Of a DNA stretch of 12,531 nt, positions 1-6,661 are shown piece after piece. Numbering within the stretch: the stretch's first letter is position 1; each line of letters begins with the position of its first letter. A program made the position numbers and the translations under genes. The notes beneath the pieces are model-generated. The model was not told where the DNA came from. It ran no database searches and saw nothing but the letters and a program-made list of their open reading frames with translations. Where the stretch lies: assembly GCA_041159745.1 (NCBI GenBank), contig JBEAXP010000069.1, forward strand, positions 1 to 12,531, read 5' to 3'. Source of the DNA: Casp-actino8 sp041159745. Lineage in GTDB: Bacteria; Actinomycetota; Acidimicrobiia; Acidimicrobiales; Ilumatobacteraceae.

Positions 1-138
1 AGCCCCGAAAAACTCGACGACTTCGAGGAATTGCTCCGCGGCTATGGCATCGTGGAGCTCCAGCGAACCGGCCGAGTGGCCCTCCCCAAACTCGACAAAG
101 AGGCGCGTTCGCGCGTCGCCAAAGGAAAGGCAAGTTGA
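1..138 (+). CDS. ilvN: Acetolactate synthase small (regulatory) subunit, C-terminal fragment
   Basis: This is the last 45 codons of an open frame that enters from the left edge and stops with TGA at 136-138. The residues YGIVELQRTGRVALPKL are typical of the C-terminus of IlvN, the regulatory subunit that gives valine feedback control to acetolactate synthase, first step of valine/leucine/isoleucine synthesis. The ACT domain that binds valine would lie upstream, outside the window. The gene ends two bases before the ilvC start codon, so the two are almost certainly one ilv(B)NC operon. The frame is intact; only the window edge truncates it. Identification rests on a short fragment plus the ilvC neighbour. 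Confidence 0.88.
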   Translation, partial: SPEKLDDFEELLRGYGIVELQRTGRVALPKLDKEARSRVAKGKAS

Positions 139-140
139 AC

Positions 141-1169
141 ATGGCAGCGAAGATGTATTACGACGCCGATTGCGACGTCTCCATCATCAAGGGTCGCAAG
201 GTCGCGATCATCGGCTACGGCTCCCAGGGTCACGCGCACGCGCTGAACCTGAAGGAGAGCGGCGTGCCGGTGGTCGTGGGTCTGCGCGAAGGTTCGGCGT
301 CGGCCGCCAAGGCCGAGGCCGCTGGTCTCGCGGTGAAGTCGATCGCCGATGCCGCCAAGTGGGCCGACGTGATCATGCTCACCATGCCCGACACCGAGCA
401 GAAGGCTACGTACGACGCGCACATCAAGCGCTACATGAAGGCCGGCAAGGCGCTCGCGTTCGCGCACGGATTCAACATCCGCTTCAAGCGGATCCGTCCG
501 CCCAAGGGCGTCGACGTGATCATGATCGCACCGAAGGGTCCGGGCCACCTCGTGCGCCGCACCTACACCGAGGGCGGCGGTGTGCCGTGCCTCATCGCCG
601 TCGAGCAGGACGCCACGGGCAACGCCAAGAAGGTCGCGCTGTCGTACGCGTCGGCCATCGGCGGCGGTCGCGCCGGCATCATCGAGACGTCGTTCGCCGA
701 AGAGACCGAGACCGACTTGTTCGGTGAGCAGGTCGTGCTGTGCGGCGGACTCACGTCGCTCGTGCAGGCCGGCTTCGAGACGCTCGTCGAGGCGGGTTAC
801 CAGCCCGAGATGGCGTACTTCGAGTGCTTGCACGAAGTGAAGCTCATCGTCGACCTCATGTACGAAGAGGGCATCGCCGGGATGCGCTACAGCATCAGTG
901 ACACCGCCGAGTACGGCGACGTGACGCGCGGACCGCGCGTCATCACGCCGGCCACCAAGAAGACGATGCAGAAGATCCTGAAGGAGATCCAGTCGGGCAA
1001 GTTCGCCAAGGAGTGGATCGCCGAGAGCGAGAGCGGTCGGGCCAAGTTCAACGAACTGCGCAAGGCGGGCCAGGAGCACCAGATCGAGGCCGTGGGCAAG
1101 AACCTGCGCTCGATGATGCCGTGGATCTCGGCCGGCAAGCAGAAGGTCGCCGAAGCCTCCGGCGGCTGA
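141..1169 (+). CDS. ilvC: Ketol-acid reductoisomerase (NADP+), class I
   Basis: Converts 2-acetolactate (or 2-aceto-2-hydroxybutyrate) to the dihydroxy acid by Mg2+-dependent alkyl migration and NADPH reduction, in the cytosol. The 342-residue product fits the short class I form. The Rossmann motif GYGSQG is at residues 25-30, followed by the cofactor-specificity loop VGLREGS (46-52), whose Arg and Ser suit NADPH. His109 in AHGFN is the expected catalytic histidine, KGPGH is at 132-136, and the metal ligands Asp192 and Glu196 sit in TDLFGEQ. The ATG at 141 is preferred over an in-frame TTG at 135, because a purine-rich AAAGGAAAGG (121-130) lies at a suitable distance and homologues begin near this point. 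The gene follows ilvN by 2 nt and shares its transcript. No damage is visible. Confidence 0.97.
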   Translation: MAAKMYYDADCDVSIIKGRKVAIIGYGSQGHAHALNLKESGVPVVVGLREGSASAAKAEAAGLAVKSIADAAKWADVIMLTMPDTEQKATYDAHIKRYMKAGKALAFAHGFNIRFKRIRPPKGVDVIMIAPKGPGHLVRRTYTEGGGVPCLIAVEQDATGNAKKVALSYASAIGGGRAGIIETSFAEETETDLFGEQVVLCGGLTSLVQAGFETLVEAGYQPEMAYFECLHEVKLIVDLMYEEGIAGMRYSISDTAEYGDVTRGPRVITPATKKTMQKILKEIQSGKFAKEWIAESESGRAKFNELRKAGQEHQIEAVGKNLRSMMPWISAGKQKVAEASGG

Positions 1170-1188
1170 CCCCAAGCCTTTCTTGGGG
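1170..1188 (+). terminator. Hairpin directly after the ilvC stop codon
   Basis: CCCCAAG (1170-1176) and CTTGGGG (1182-1188) form a perfect 7-bp stem with a 5-nt loop, starting on the base after the ilvC TGA. Only two T residues follow, so it is not a canonical intrinsic terminator; high-GC actinobacteria often have terminators without a T run. It may instead protect the 3' end of the ilv message, or be the first element of the structured spacer before the next gene. Confidence 0.4.
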
Positions 1189-1236
1189 TTCTGGGTCTAG
1201 AAAACAACCAAAAATGGTCAAGTCCTAGACCCAGAA
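1189..1236. repeat. Perfect 12-bp inverted repeat with 24-nt AT-rich spacer
   Basis: TTCTGGGTCTAG (1189-1200) is exactly complementary to CTAGACCCAGAA (1225-1236). The arm begins on the base after the preceding hairpin, so the two stems would stack if transcribed. The spacer is strikingly A-rich for this genome and contains a mini-hairpin ACCA-AAAA-TGGT (1207-1218). It could be the true ilv terminator, an RNA processing or protein-binding site, or part of the metY leader. The repeat is seen directly; its role is unknown. Confidence 0.6.
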
Positions 1237-1252
1237 CACCAAGGAAATTTCT

Positions 1253-1278
1253 AATTCCGACTTGGAAGGTCGGGAATT
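1253..1278 (+). repeat. Third hairpin of the ilvC-metY spacer
   Basis: AATTCCGAC (1253-1261) pairs with GTCGGGAATT (1269-1278) with one bulged G and a 7-nt loop TTGGAAG. A flanking helix CACCAA (1237-1242) with TTGGTG (1277-1282) competes for the last two bases. TCCGAC (1256-1261) could also pair with GTCGGA (1300-1305) in the next hairpin, so alternative folds are conceivable. No known riboswitch signature, such as the SAM-I/IV core GCAACC, was found here. Confidence 0.45.
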
Positions 1279-1290
1279 GGTGGTTACAGT
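1262..1290 (+). promoter_or_regulatory. Possible sigma70-type promoter for the sulfhydrylase gene
   Basis: TTGGAA (1262-1267) and TACAGT (1285-1290) are separated by 17 bp and each matches four of six consensus positions. Transcription from it would begin near 1297, inside the 5' arm of the next hairpin, and that hairpin could then not form in full. If the true start lies further upstream, the complete SD-masking hairpin is made. The two ideas compete, and the sequence alone does not decide. Confidence 0.25.
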
Positions 1291-1321
1291 GCCCTCCTCG
1301 TCGGATCGACCAGGAGGGCAC
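1289..1321 (+). promoter_or_regulatory. SD-sequestering hairpin in the metY leader
   Basis: GTGCCCTCCT (1289-1298) is perfectly complementary to AGGAGGGCAC (1312-1321). The interior continues, after a C-C mismatch, with GTCG-GAT-CGAC (1300-1310). This gives about 14 bp with a 3-nt loop, a very stable hairpin. Its 3' arm contains AGGAGG (1312-1317), the only good Shine-Dalgarno for the ATG at 1329 (11-nt spacing). Ribosome access to the gene would require this stem to open, which is the usual layout of a translational control element. No anti-sequestor complementary to the full arm is visible in the spacer. Confidence 0.6.
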
Positions 1322-1328
1322 AGCCTTT

Positions 1329-2639
1329 ATGTCAGCAGAGTGGGGTTTCGAGACCAAGCAGATCCATGTCGGGGGCGACCCCGATCCGGCCACGGGCGCC
1401 CGGGCCGTCCCGATCTACCAGACCACCAGTTACGAGTTCCGCGACTCGACCCATGCGGCCAACCTCTTCGCACTGGCCGAAGTGGGCAACATCTACACGC
1501 GCATCATGAACCCCACCCAGTTGGCGGTCGAATCGCGCGTCAACGCCCTCGAAGGCGGTGTCATCACCGCGATCGGTCTGCCCGGCACGCTCGTCGTGTC
1601 GTCGGGTCAGGCCGCCGAAACCCTCGCGATCCTCACGCTCGCCGAAGCCGGTGACCACATCGTCGCGTCGCCGTCGCTCTACGGCGGCACCTACAACCTC
1701 CTGCACTACACGCTCCCCAAGATGGGCATCGCGGTGTCGTTCGTCGACGATCCGCACAACCTCGAGCAGTGGAAGGCGGCCGTGCGCCCCAACACCAAGG
1801 CCTTCTACGGCGAAGTGTTGGCCAACCCGCGCAACGACGTGTTCGACATCGAAGGCGTCTCGAAGGTCGCGCACGACGTCGGGGTCCCGTTGATCCTCGA
1901 CAACACCGTGCCCACTCCGTACGGCATTCGCCCGCTCGAATGGGGCGCCGACATCGTGGTGCACTCGCTCACCAAGTTCGTGGGCGGACACGGCACCTCG
2001 GTCGCCGGTTCCATCACCGACGGCGGCAAGTTCGACTTCTCGAAGTCGGGTCGCTTCCCCAACTTCACCGAACCCGACCCCAGCTACCACGGCCTCGCGT
2101 ACTGGCCGGCCCTCGGCGCCGGTTCGTACATCCTGAAGGCCCGAGTGCAGTTGCTGCGCGACCTCGGAATGGCCGTCTCGCCGTTCAACGCGTTCTTGCT
2201 GCTGCAGGGCCTCGAGACCCTGTCGCTGCGCATGGAGCGTCACTGGAGCAATGCCCAGGCGGTGGCCGAGTTCCTCGCCAAGCATCCGCAGGTGGAGAGC
2301 GTCAACTACGCCGGTCTGCCCTCGAGCCCGTGGCACGAGCGCGGCAAGAAGTACTTCGGCGGCCGCGGCTTCGGCTCGGTGCTCGCGTTCAACATCAAGG
2401 GTGGCCGCGCGGCGGGCGAGAAGTTCGTGGCCGGTCTGTCGCTGCACAGCCACGTGGCCAACATCGGCGACGTGCGCAGCCTCGTGATCCAGCCGTCCAC
2501 CACCACGCATAGCCAGCTCACCGAAGACGAGCAGAAGTCGGCCGGCGTCGATCCGGGCCTCATCCGCTTGAGCGTGGGCCTCGAGTCGATCAAGGACATC
2601 ATCGCCGACCTCGAAGCGGGTTTCGCCGCGGCGAAGTAG
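1329..2639 (+). CDS. metY: O-acetylhomoserine sulfhydrylase (aminocarboxypropyltransferase)
   Basis: A PLP enzyme of the Cys/Met metabolism family that makes homocysteine from O-acetylhomoserine and sulfide in the cytosol (called metC in mycobacteria). The 436 residues match the family length and show the actinobacterial N-terminus FETKQIHVGG, the YTRIMNPT phosphate-binding region, SSGQAAET, and the Schiff-base lysine K216 in VHSLTKFVGGHG. The C-terminal half contains SLHSHVANIGDVRSLVIQP, diagnostic of MetY rather than cystathionine gamma-synthase/lyase. About seven extra residues (around 79-86, with GLPG) lie between EGGV and SSGQ compared with the M. tuberculosis protein as I recall it. The start is set by AGGAGG, which is buried in a hairpin. 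The stop codon directly abuts that of the opposing PAC2 gene. No homoserine acetyltransferase gene is adjacent. Confidence 0.94.
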   Translation: MSAEWGFETKQIHVGGDPDPATGARAVPIYQTTSYEFRDSTHAANLFALAEVGNIYTRIMNPTQLAVESRVNALEGGVITAIGLPGTLVVSSGQAAETLAILTLAEAGDHIVASPSLYGGTYNLLHYTLPKMGIAVSFVDDPHNLEQWKAAVRPNTKAFYGEVLANPRNDVFDIEGVSKVAHDVGVPLILDNTVPTPYGIRPLEWGADIVVHSLTKFVGGHGTSVAGSITDGGKFDFSKSGRFPNFTEPDPSYHGLAYWPALGAGSYILKARVQLLRDLGMAVSPFNAFLLLQGLETLSLRMERHWSNAQAVAEFLAKHPQVESVNYAGLPSSPWHERGKKYFGGRGFGSVLAFNIKGGRAAGEKFVAGLSLHSHVANIGDVRSLVIQPSTTTHSQLTEDEQKSAGVDPGLIRLSVGLESIKDIIADLEAGFAAAK

Positions 2640-3509
2640 TCAGTCGTCGTTTCGACGCTCGTCGAGAAACTTTTGGAATTCGGCCGCCAGGTCGTCGCCG
2701 GACGGAAGTTCGGCTTCGGCTCGGCGGTCGAACTCCGTTTCGAGCATGCGCACGTAGTGCCGCGCCTTGTCGTCCTCGGCCACCGCGTCGTCGTGCAGAG
2801 TGCGCCACCGCTCGATGTCGTCGGCCAGATCGGCGTGGCGGGTCGGCACGCCGAGGACGTGCTCGAGATGGCGCAACAGCGCCGCCGACGACTGCGGATG
2901 CTCGGCGTTGCCGAGATAGTGCGGGACCCCGACACGCAGTGAGATGGCGGGCAGTTCTTCGCGCTCGAACTGCTCCTGGAGCACGCCGGCCACGCCGGTG
3001 ATGCCCTGATACGACGGACGCGAGAGCCCGAGCGTGCGGGCCAGCACCGGGTCGACCGTGCTGCCGACCACTGGTGGGACTCGTGTGTGAGGCACCGCGT
3101 CGGCGGCCGCGCCCACGGTCACGATGGCTTCGCAGCCGAGTCGCGTGTAGGTGGCGATGAGGCAACGCACGTACGTGCGCCACCGCACGTGCGGCTCGGT
3201 GCCCGTCATCACCACGATGTCGCGCACCGCGCTCGGGAAGCGCACGGCCGTGATGTCGTTGGCCGGCCACACGATCATGCGGTCGCCGTCATCGTCGAGA
3301 CGAGCCTCGGGGCGGACCTGCGTGAAGTCGTAGAACGGATCGGCGTCGATCGATCCGATCTCCTCGGATTCGTTGTTGTCGATCAGGTGGATGAGCGCCT
3401 TGGTCGCCGTGTGGCCCACGTCGAACCAGCCCGACATGGCCACCACGAGCACCGGTCGCCGCAGGGGAGAGGACGTACCCCGCCACTCGAGAACATCGGC
3501 GACTTCCAT
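2640..3509 (-). CDS. PAC2-family protein (proteasome-assembly-chaperone-like), function unknown
   Basis: A 289-residue soluble protein with the look of the actinobacterial PAC2/DUF75 family: an N-terminal VLVVAMSGWFDVGHTATKAL segment (about 20-39), a central VRDIVVMTGTEPHVRW stretch, CEAIVTVGAAADAVPHTR, and LPAISLRVGVPHYLG. The C-terminal 60 residues are charged and probably helical. The eukaryotic namesake chaperones 20S proteasome assembly; actinobacterial members occur alongside proteasome systems, but no activity is established for them and none should be assumed. It begins 13 nt after the serC stop and may share its transcript. A CAGACT box (3522-3517) 7 nt before the ATG could also give a separate leaderless mRNA. 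No SD is visible. Confidence 0.82.
   Translation of the reverse strand: MEVADVLEWRGTSSPLRRPVLVVAMSGWFDVGHTATKALIHLIDNNESEEIGSIDADPFYDFTQVRPEARLDDDGDRMIVWPANDITAVRFPSAVRDIVVMTGTEPHVRWRTYVRCLIATYTRLGCEAIVTVGAAADAVPHTRVPPVVGSTVDPVLARTLGLSRPSYQGITGVAGVLQEQFEREELPAISLRVGVPHYLGNAEHPQSSAALLRHLEHVLGVPTRHADLADDIERWRTLHDDAVAEDDKARHYVRMLETEFDRRAEAELPSGDDLAAEFQKFLDERRNDD
2650..2674 (+). terminator. Possible terminator for metY inside the 3' end of the PAC2 gene
   Basis: Reading in the metY direction, TTTCGAC (2650-2656) pairs with GTCGA-g-AA (2661-2668) around a GCTC loop with one bulged G, followed by TTTT (2671-2674). The stem is short and imperfect. It lies within the last codons of the opposing gene, because no intergenic space exists. 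A shorter alternative CGTCG-TTT-CGACG (2646-2658) overlaps it. Confidence 0.3.
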
Positions 3510-3522
3510 CGGGTGGAGTCTG

Positions 3523-4665
3523 TCAGCCCTGCAACTGTTCGACCACTCGGTCGATGCACACGGTCAACGCCTCGACGTCGTCGGGGTCGATCGCCGGGAA
3601 CATGCCCACGCGCAGCTGGTTGCGCCCGAGTTTGCGATAGCTGTCGGTGTCGACGACGCCGTTGGCGCGGAGCGCCGCGCACACGTCGTTGGCGTCGACC
3701 CCGCCGTCACCCGGTGCGGCGATGTCGATCGTGCCCACCACGTGCGAGCGCTGGGCCGGATCGGCCACGAACGGCGAGGCCCACGAGCGCGACTCGGCCC
3801 ACGAGTACAGGGTGGACGACGACTTCTGCGAACGAGCGTTGCACGCGCTCAACCCGCCGAGTTCGTTCATCCACTTCACCTGCTCGGCGAAGAGAACGAG
3901 AGTGCCGACGGCCGGCGTGTTGTACGTCTGGTTGGCCACGCTGTTGTCGAGAGCGATCTTCAGATCGAGCGACGCCGGCATCCAACGCTTCGATGCATTG
4001 ATCTCGCGAATGCGATCGAGCGCGCGCGGCGAGCAGGCGGCCACCCACAATCCGCCGTCGGCCGCGAAGCACTTCTGCGGCGCGAAGTAGTACACGTCGA
4101 CCTCGCTCGGATTCCACAGCAGGCCACCGGCCGCCGACGTGGCATCCACCACCACGAGACCGTCGCCGGCCGGGCGGGCGATGTTCATCATCACGCCCGT
4201 CGACGTCTCGTTGTGCGTGAACGCATACACGTCGACCGACGAATCGGCGATGGCATCGGGGTGGGTGCCGGGTTCGGACTTCACCACGCGCGGATCGCCG
4301 AGGTGCGGAGCGGCCGCGGCCGCCTCGGCGAACTTCGACGAGAACTCGCCGAACACCAGATGCTCGCTCTTGTCGCGAATGAGTCCGAACGTGGCGACGT
4401 CCCAGAACACGGTGGAGCCGCCGTTGCCGAGCACGATCTCCCAACCATCGGGCAACGAGAAGAGCGAACGAAGTCCGTCGCGCACCGACCCCACGAGGTT
4501 CTTCACCGGCGCCTGGCGGTGCGAGGTTCCGAGCAACGAGCGACCGGCCGCGGCCAGCGCCTCGATCTGCGCGTCGCGAACCTTCGAGGGACCGCACCCG
4601 AATCGCCCGTCACGGGGAAGAAGGTCGGCCGACAGGCGAATAGAACGGGGGTCTTTTGCGCTCAC
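3523..4665 (-). CDS. serC: Phosphoserine aminotransferase
   Basis: Transfers the amino group of glutamate to 3-phosphohydroxypyruvate, giving phosphoserine (serine pathway; the homologue can also serve pyridoxal phosphate synthesis). The 380-residue product matches the mycobacterial-type SerC throughout: RFGCGPSKVR (21-30), GTSHRQAPVKNLVG, LGNGGSTVFWD, AHNETSTG-like FTHNETSTGV, DATSAAGG, and YFAPQK with PLP lysine K198. The C-terminus has SYRKLGRNQLRVGMFP. The reading frame stays open far upstream, across the aspartate aminotransferase gene. The GTG at 4665 is chosen because homology begins just after it and the neighbour starts 10-19 bases away. There is no SD; a CATGCT box (4677-4672) precedes the GTG by 6 nt, compatible with a leaderless mRNA. 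PAC2 follows after 13 nt. Confidence 0.95.
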   Translation of the reverse strand: MSAKDPRSIRLSADLLPRDGRFGCGPSKVRDAQIEALAAAGRSLLGTSHRQAPVKNLVGSVRDGLRSLFSLPDGWEIVLGNGGSTVFWDVATFGLIRDKSEHLVFGEFSSKFAEAAAAAPHLGDPRVVKSEPGTHPDAIADSSVDVYAFTHNETSTGVMMNIARPAGDGLVVVDATSAAGGLLWNPSEVDVYYFAPQKCFAADGGLWVAACSPRALDRIREINASKRWMPASLDLKIALDNSVANQTYNTPAVGTLVLFAEQVKWMNELGGLSACNARSQKSSSTLYSWAESRSWASPFVADPAQRSHVVGTIDIAAPGDGGVDANDVCAALRANGVVDTDSYRKLGRNQLRVGMFPAIDPDDVEALTVCIDRVVEQLQG

Positions 4666-4677
4666 TGTGTAAGCATG
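4663..4677. promoter_or_regulatory. Interlocked divergent start region of serC and the aminotransferase gene
   Basis: On the plus strand CACTGT (4663-4668) stands 6 nt before the ATG at 4675. On the minus strand CATGCT (4677-4672) stands 6 nt before the GTG at 4665. Both resemble weak TANNNT -10 boxes of leaderless promoters, and each overlaps the start codon of the opposite gene. Only A at position 2 and T at position 6 match, so this is suggestive only. Confidence 0.25.
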
Positions 4678-5898
4678 GCAGGCATGAGTTCGTCCCCCCA
4701 ACGGAATCGCACATCTGCCCGCCTGGCCGCCATTGCGGAATCCGCCACACTCGCGGTCGACGCCAAGGCCAAGGCTCTGAAGGCGGCCGGCGAGAACGTG
4801 ATCGGCTTCGGAGCCGGCGAACCCGACTTCCCGACGCCCGAGCACATCGTGGAAGCCGCCGTGCGCGCGTGCCGCGACCCGAAGTTCCACCGCTACACGC
4901 CGGCGGCCGGCTTGCCCGAACTGCGCGAGGCGATCGCCGTCAAGACCCTGCGCGACAGCGGCTTCTCGTGCACGGCCAATCAGGTGCTCGTCACCAACGG
5001 CGGCAAGCACGCGGTGTTCACCGCCTTCGCCGCGTTGTGCGATCCGGGCGACGAGGTCATCGTGCCCGCGCCCTATTGGACCACGTATCCCGAAGCGATC
5101 GTTCTGGCCGGCGGAGTTCCCGTCATCATCGACACCGACGAAGAGACCGGCTTTCGCGTCACCATCGAGCAACTGGAGAAGGCTCTCACCCCGCGCACCA
5201 AGGTGCTGCTCTTCGTCTCTCCCGACAATCCGTCGGGTGCGGTGTATCCGCCCGATGAAGTGAAGGCCATCGGCGAGTGGGCCGTGAAGAAGGGCATCTG
5301 GGTCATTACCGACGAGATCTACGAGCACCTCACGTACGGTCCGCACACCTTCGCGAGCATGCCGACTCTCGTGCCCGATCTGGCCGATCAGTGCCTCATC
5401 GTCAACGGCGTGGCCAAGACCTACGCGATGACCGGATGGCGAGTGGGCTGGATGATCGGCCCGAACGACGTCATGAAGGCGGCCATCAACTTCCAGAGTC
5501 ATGCCACGTCGAACGTGAGCAACGTGGCTCAGGTGGCCGCGCAGGCAGCGGTTTCGGGCGACCTCGAAGCCGTGAAGATGATGCGCTCGGCGTTCGAGCG
5601 GCGCGGTCGCACCATGCACTCGATGCTGTCGGCCATCCCCGGTGTCACGTGCATCGAACCGCAGGGCGCTTTCTACTGCTACCCGAACGTCACCGGTCTT
5701 CTCGGCAAGAAGCTGAACGGCAAGGTGGCGAACAACTCGATGGAGTTGGCCGACATTGTGCTGTCGGAGGCGAAGGTGGCTTTCGTTCCGGGCGAGGCGT
5801 TCGGATCACCCGGCTACGCCCGATTCTCGTTCGCGCTCGGCGACGCCGATCTCGAAGAAGGAATCCGGCGCATCGCCGACCTCGTCGCGAAGTCCTGA
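4675..5898 (+). CDS. aspC: Aspartate aminotransferase-type (class I) aminotransferase
   Basis: A PLP-dependent fold-type I aminotransferase, probably interconverting aspartate/2-oxoglutarate and oxaloacetate/glutamate; subgroup Ib members may also use prephenate, which sequence reading cannot exclude. It has 407 residues from the ATG at 4675, or 404 from the ATG at 4684. Numbered from 4684: IGFGAGEPDFPTP near residues 40-52, VTNGGKHAVF, SPDNPSGAVY, DEIYEHLTY, K245 in NGVAKTYAMTGWRVGW (Schiff-base lysine) and R380 in ARFSFA (substrate carboxylate). No SD precedes either ATG; the first is chosen because of a possible leaderless -10 box 6 nt upstream. Neighbouring serC is divergent and cobS convergent, 7 nt away. 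The open frame continues upstream over serC, but that part is a high-GC shadow. Confidence 0.9.
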   Translation: MAGMSSSPQRNRTSARLAAIAESATLAVDAKAKALKAAGENVIGFGAGEPDFPTPEHIVEAAVRACRDPKFHRYTPAAGLPELREAIAVKTLRDSGFSCTANQVLVTNGGKHAVFTAFAALCDPGDEVIVPAPYWTTYPEAIVLAGGVPVIIDTDEETGFRVTIEQLEKALTPRTKVLLFVSPDNPSGAVYPPDEVKAIGEWAVKKGIWVITDEIYEHLTYGPHTFASMPTLVPDLADQCLIVNGVAKTYAMTGWRVGWMIGPNDVMKAAINFQSHATSNVSNVAQVAAQAAVSGDLEAVKMMRSAFERRGRTMHSMLSAIPGVTCIEPQGAFYCYPNVTGLLGKKLNGKVANNSMELADIVLSEAKVAFVPGEAFGSPGYARFSFALGDADLEEGIRRIADLVAKS

Positions 5899-5905
5899 GG
5901 ACTCG

Positions 5906-5924
5906 TCACCACCAGAGGTGGTGA
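5906..5924. terminator. Perfect hairpin at the aspC/cobS convergent junction
   Basis: TCACCACC (5906-5913) and GGTGGTGA (5917-5924) are perfectly complementary around a 3-nt AGA loop. The repeat overlaps the cobS stop codon and encodes the unusual HHHLWW tail of CobS. With only 7 bp between the two stop codons, it is the only visible candidate for a bidirectional terminator. There is no T run on either side. Confidence 0.4.
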
Positions 5925-6661
5925 TGGCCCGCGACGATCGACAATGCGACCAGCACGGTGATCTCGCCCACTTGCTCGATCGCACCGAGCACGTCACCGG
6001 AGAAGCCTCCGATGCGTCGCGTCGACCAGGCCGACACCACCCAGGCCGACAGCATCGCCGCGACGACGGCGACGGCGGCCCACCAGCCGACGAGAGCGAC
6101 GCTCGCCGCGATCGCGACGACGATGCCCACCGCACTGCGTCCGCGAGCCAGTCGAGCCACGTAATCGGCCCCGAGTCCCTCGCCGGTCGCCGGCTTGGCC
6201 ACGATCATGGTGGCCACCGCACCGGATCGGGCCACACCGTGCGCAACCACCGCGCCCGCGAAAGCGACCTTGGGGCCGTACGAGACGAGAGATCCGAGTG
6301 CGAGAACACGAACGAGGACGGAAGCGACGAGAGCGGCCACGCCGTACGTTCCGTGACGCGGATCCTTGAGGATGCGCAAGCGATCGTCACGTGTCCAGCC
6401 GCCCACGAACGCATCGGCCACGTCGGCCAGGCCGTCCTCGTGGAAGCAACCGGTCACGAGCAATCCGATGCTCACCGCAGCGGCCGCCGCGACCGACGGC
6501 GAGGCCCAGGGTTCGAGGACCGCGGCGACAGCACCCACCAGTGCGCCGATGATCAGACCCGCCACCGGGAACCACGGAACGCTCGTGGCGGTGTCGAGCG
6601 ACCGTCTCGTCCGAATGGGCACTCGCGTGAGGAACACGAGGGCTCCGATGAACCCGGTCAT
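5906..6661 (-). CDS. cobS: Adenosylcobinamide-GDP ribazoletransferase (cobalamin synthase)
   Basis: The last assembly step of the nucleotide loop: joins adenosylcobinamide-GDP and alpha-ribazole (phosphate) to give adenosylcobalamin (phosphate). It is an integral membrane enzyme. The 251-residue product has several hydrophobic segments and the family motifs HEDGLADVADAF (74-85), KDPRHGTYG (99-107) and a C-terminal RRIGGFSGDVLGA, the acidic clusters expected to bind Mg2+. The ATG at 6661 overlaps the cobT TGA as ATGA, so it is preferred over an ATG four codons upstream (6673). Last gene of the cobO-U-T-S operon. It ends in HHHLWW, encoded by a hairpin that may double as terminator. Confidence 0.95.
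   Translation of the reverse strand: MTGFIGALVFLTRVPIRTRRSLDTATSVPWFPVAGLIIGALVGAVAAVLEPWASPSVAAAAAVSIGLLVTGCFHEDGLADVADAFVGGWTRDDRLRILKDPRHGTYGVAALVASVLVRVLALGSLVSYGPKVAFAGAVVAHGVARSGAVATMIVAKPATGEGLGADYVARLARGRSAVGIVVAIAASVALVGWWAAVAVVAAMLSAWVVSAWSTRRIGGFSGDVLGAIEQVGEITVLVALSIVAGHHHLWW

Noticed and set aside
42..1175. 377-codon open frame antisense to ilvC
   Set aside because: Low-complexity Arg/Leu/Gly-rich translation opposite a conserved ilvC gene; no recognisable domain.
1214..1228. Tiny leader peptide (ATG to TAG, four residues) in the metY leader
   Set aside because: No Met, Cys or other regulatory codon run and no SD; likely chance.
1170..1328. SAM-I/SAM-IV riboswitch before metY
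   Set aside because: Expected by analogy, but the conserved core (for example GCAACC and the GAGGG-type asymmetric elements) is not present; other SAM classes could not be excluded without a model search.
1332..2510. 392-codon open frame antisense to metY
   Set aside because: Shadow of third-position GC bias; no domain and no start signal.
3373..4674. Long plus-strand open frame over serC, continuous with the aminotransferase gene
   Set aside because: It is antisense to a clearly recognisable SerC, its translation is rich in Arg/His/Gly/Val as high-GC shadows are, and aminotransferase homology begins only after 4675.
4666..5619. Minus-strand extension of the serC frame across the aminotransferase gene
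   Set aside because: Same shadow effect; SerC homology ends at its GTG (4665) and the extension is antisense to a conserved enzyme.
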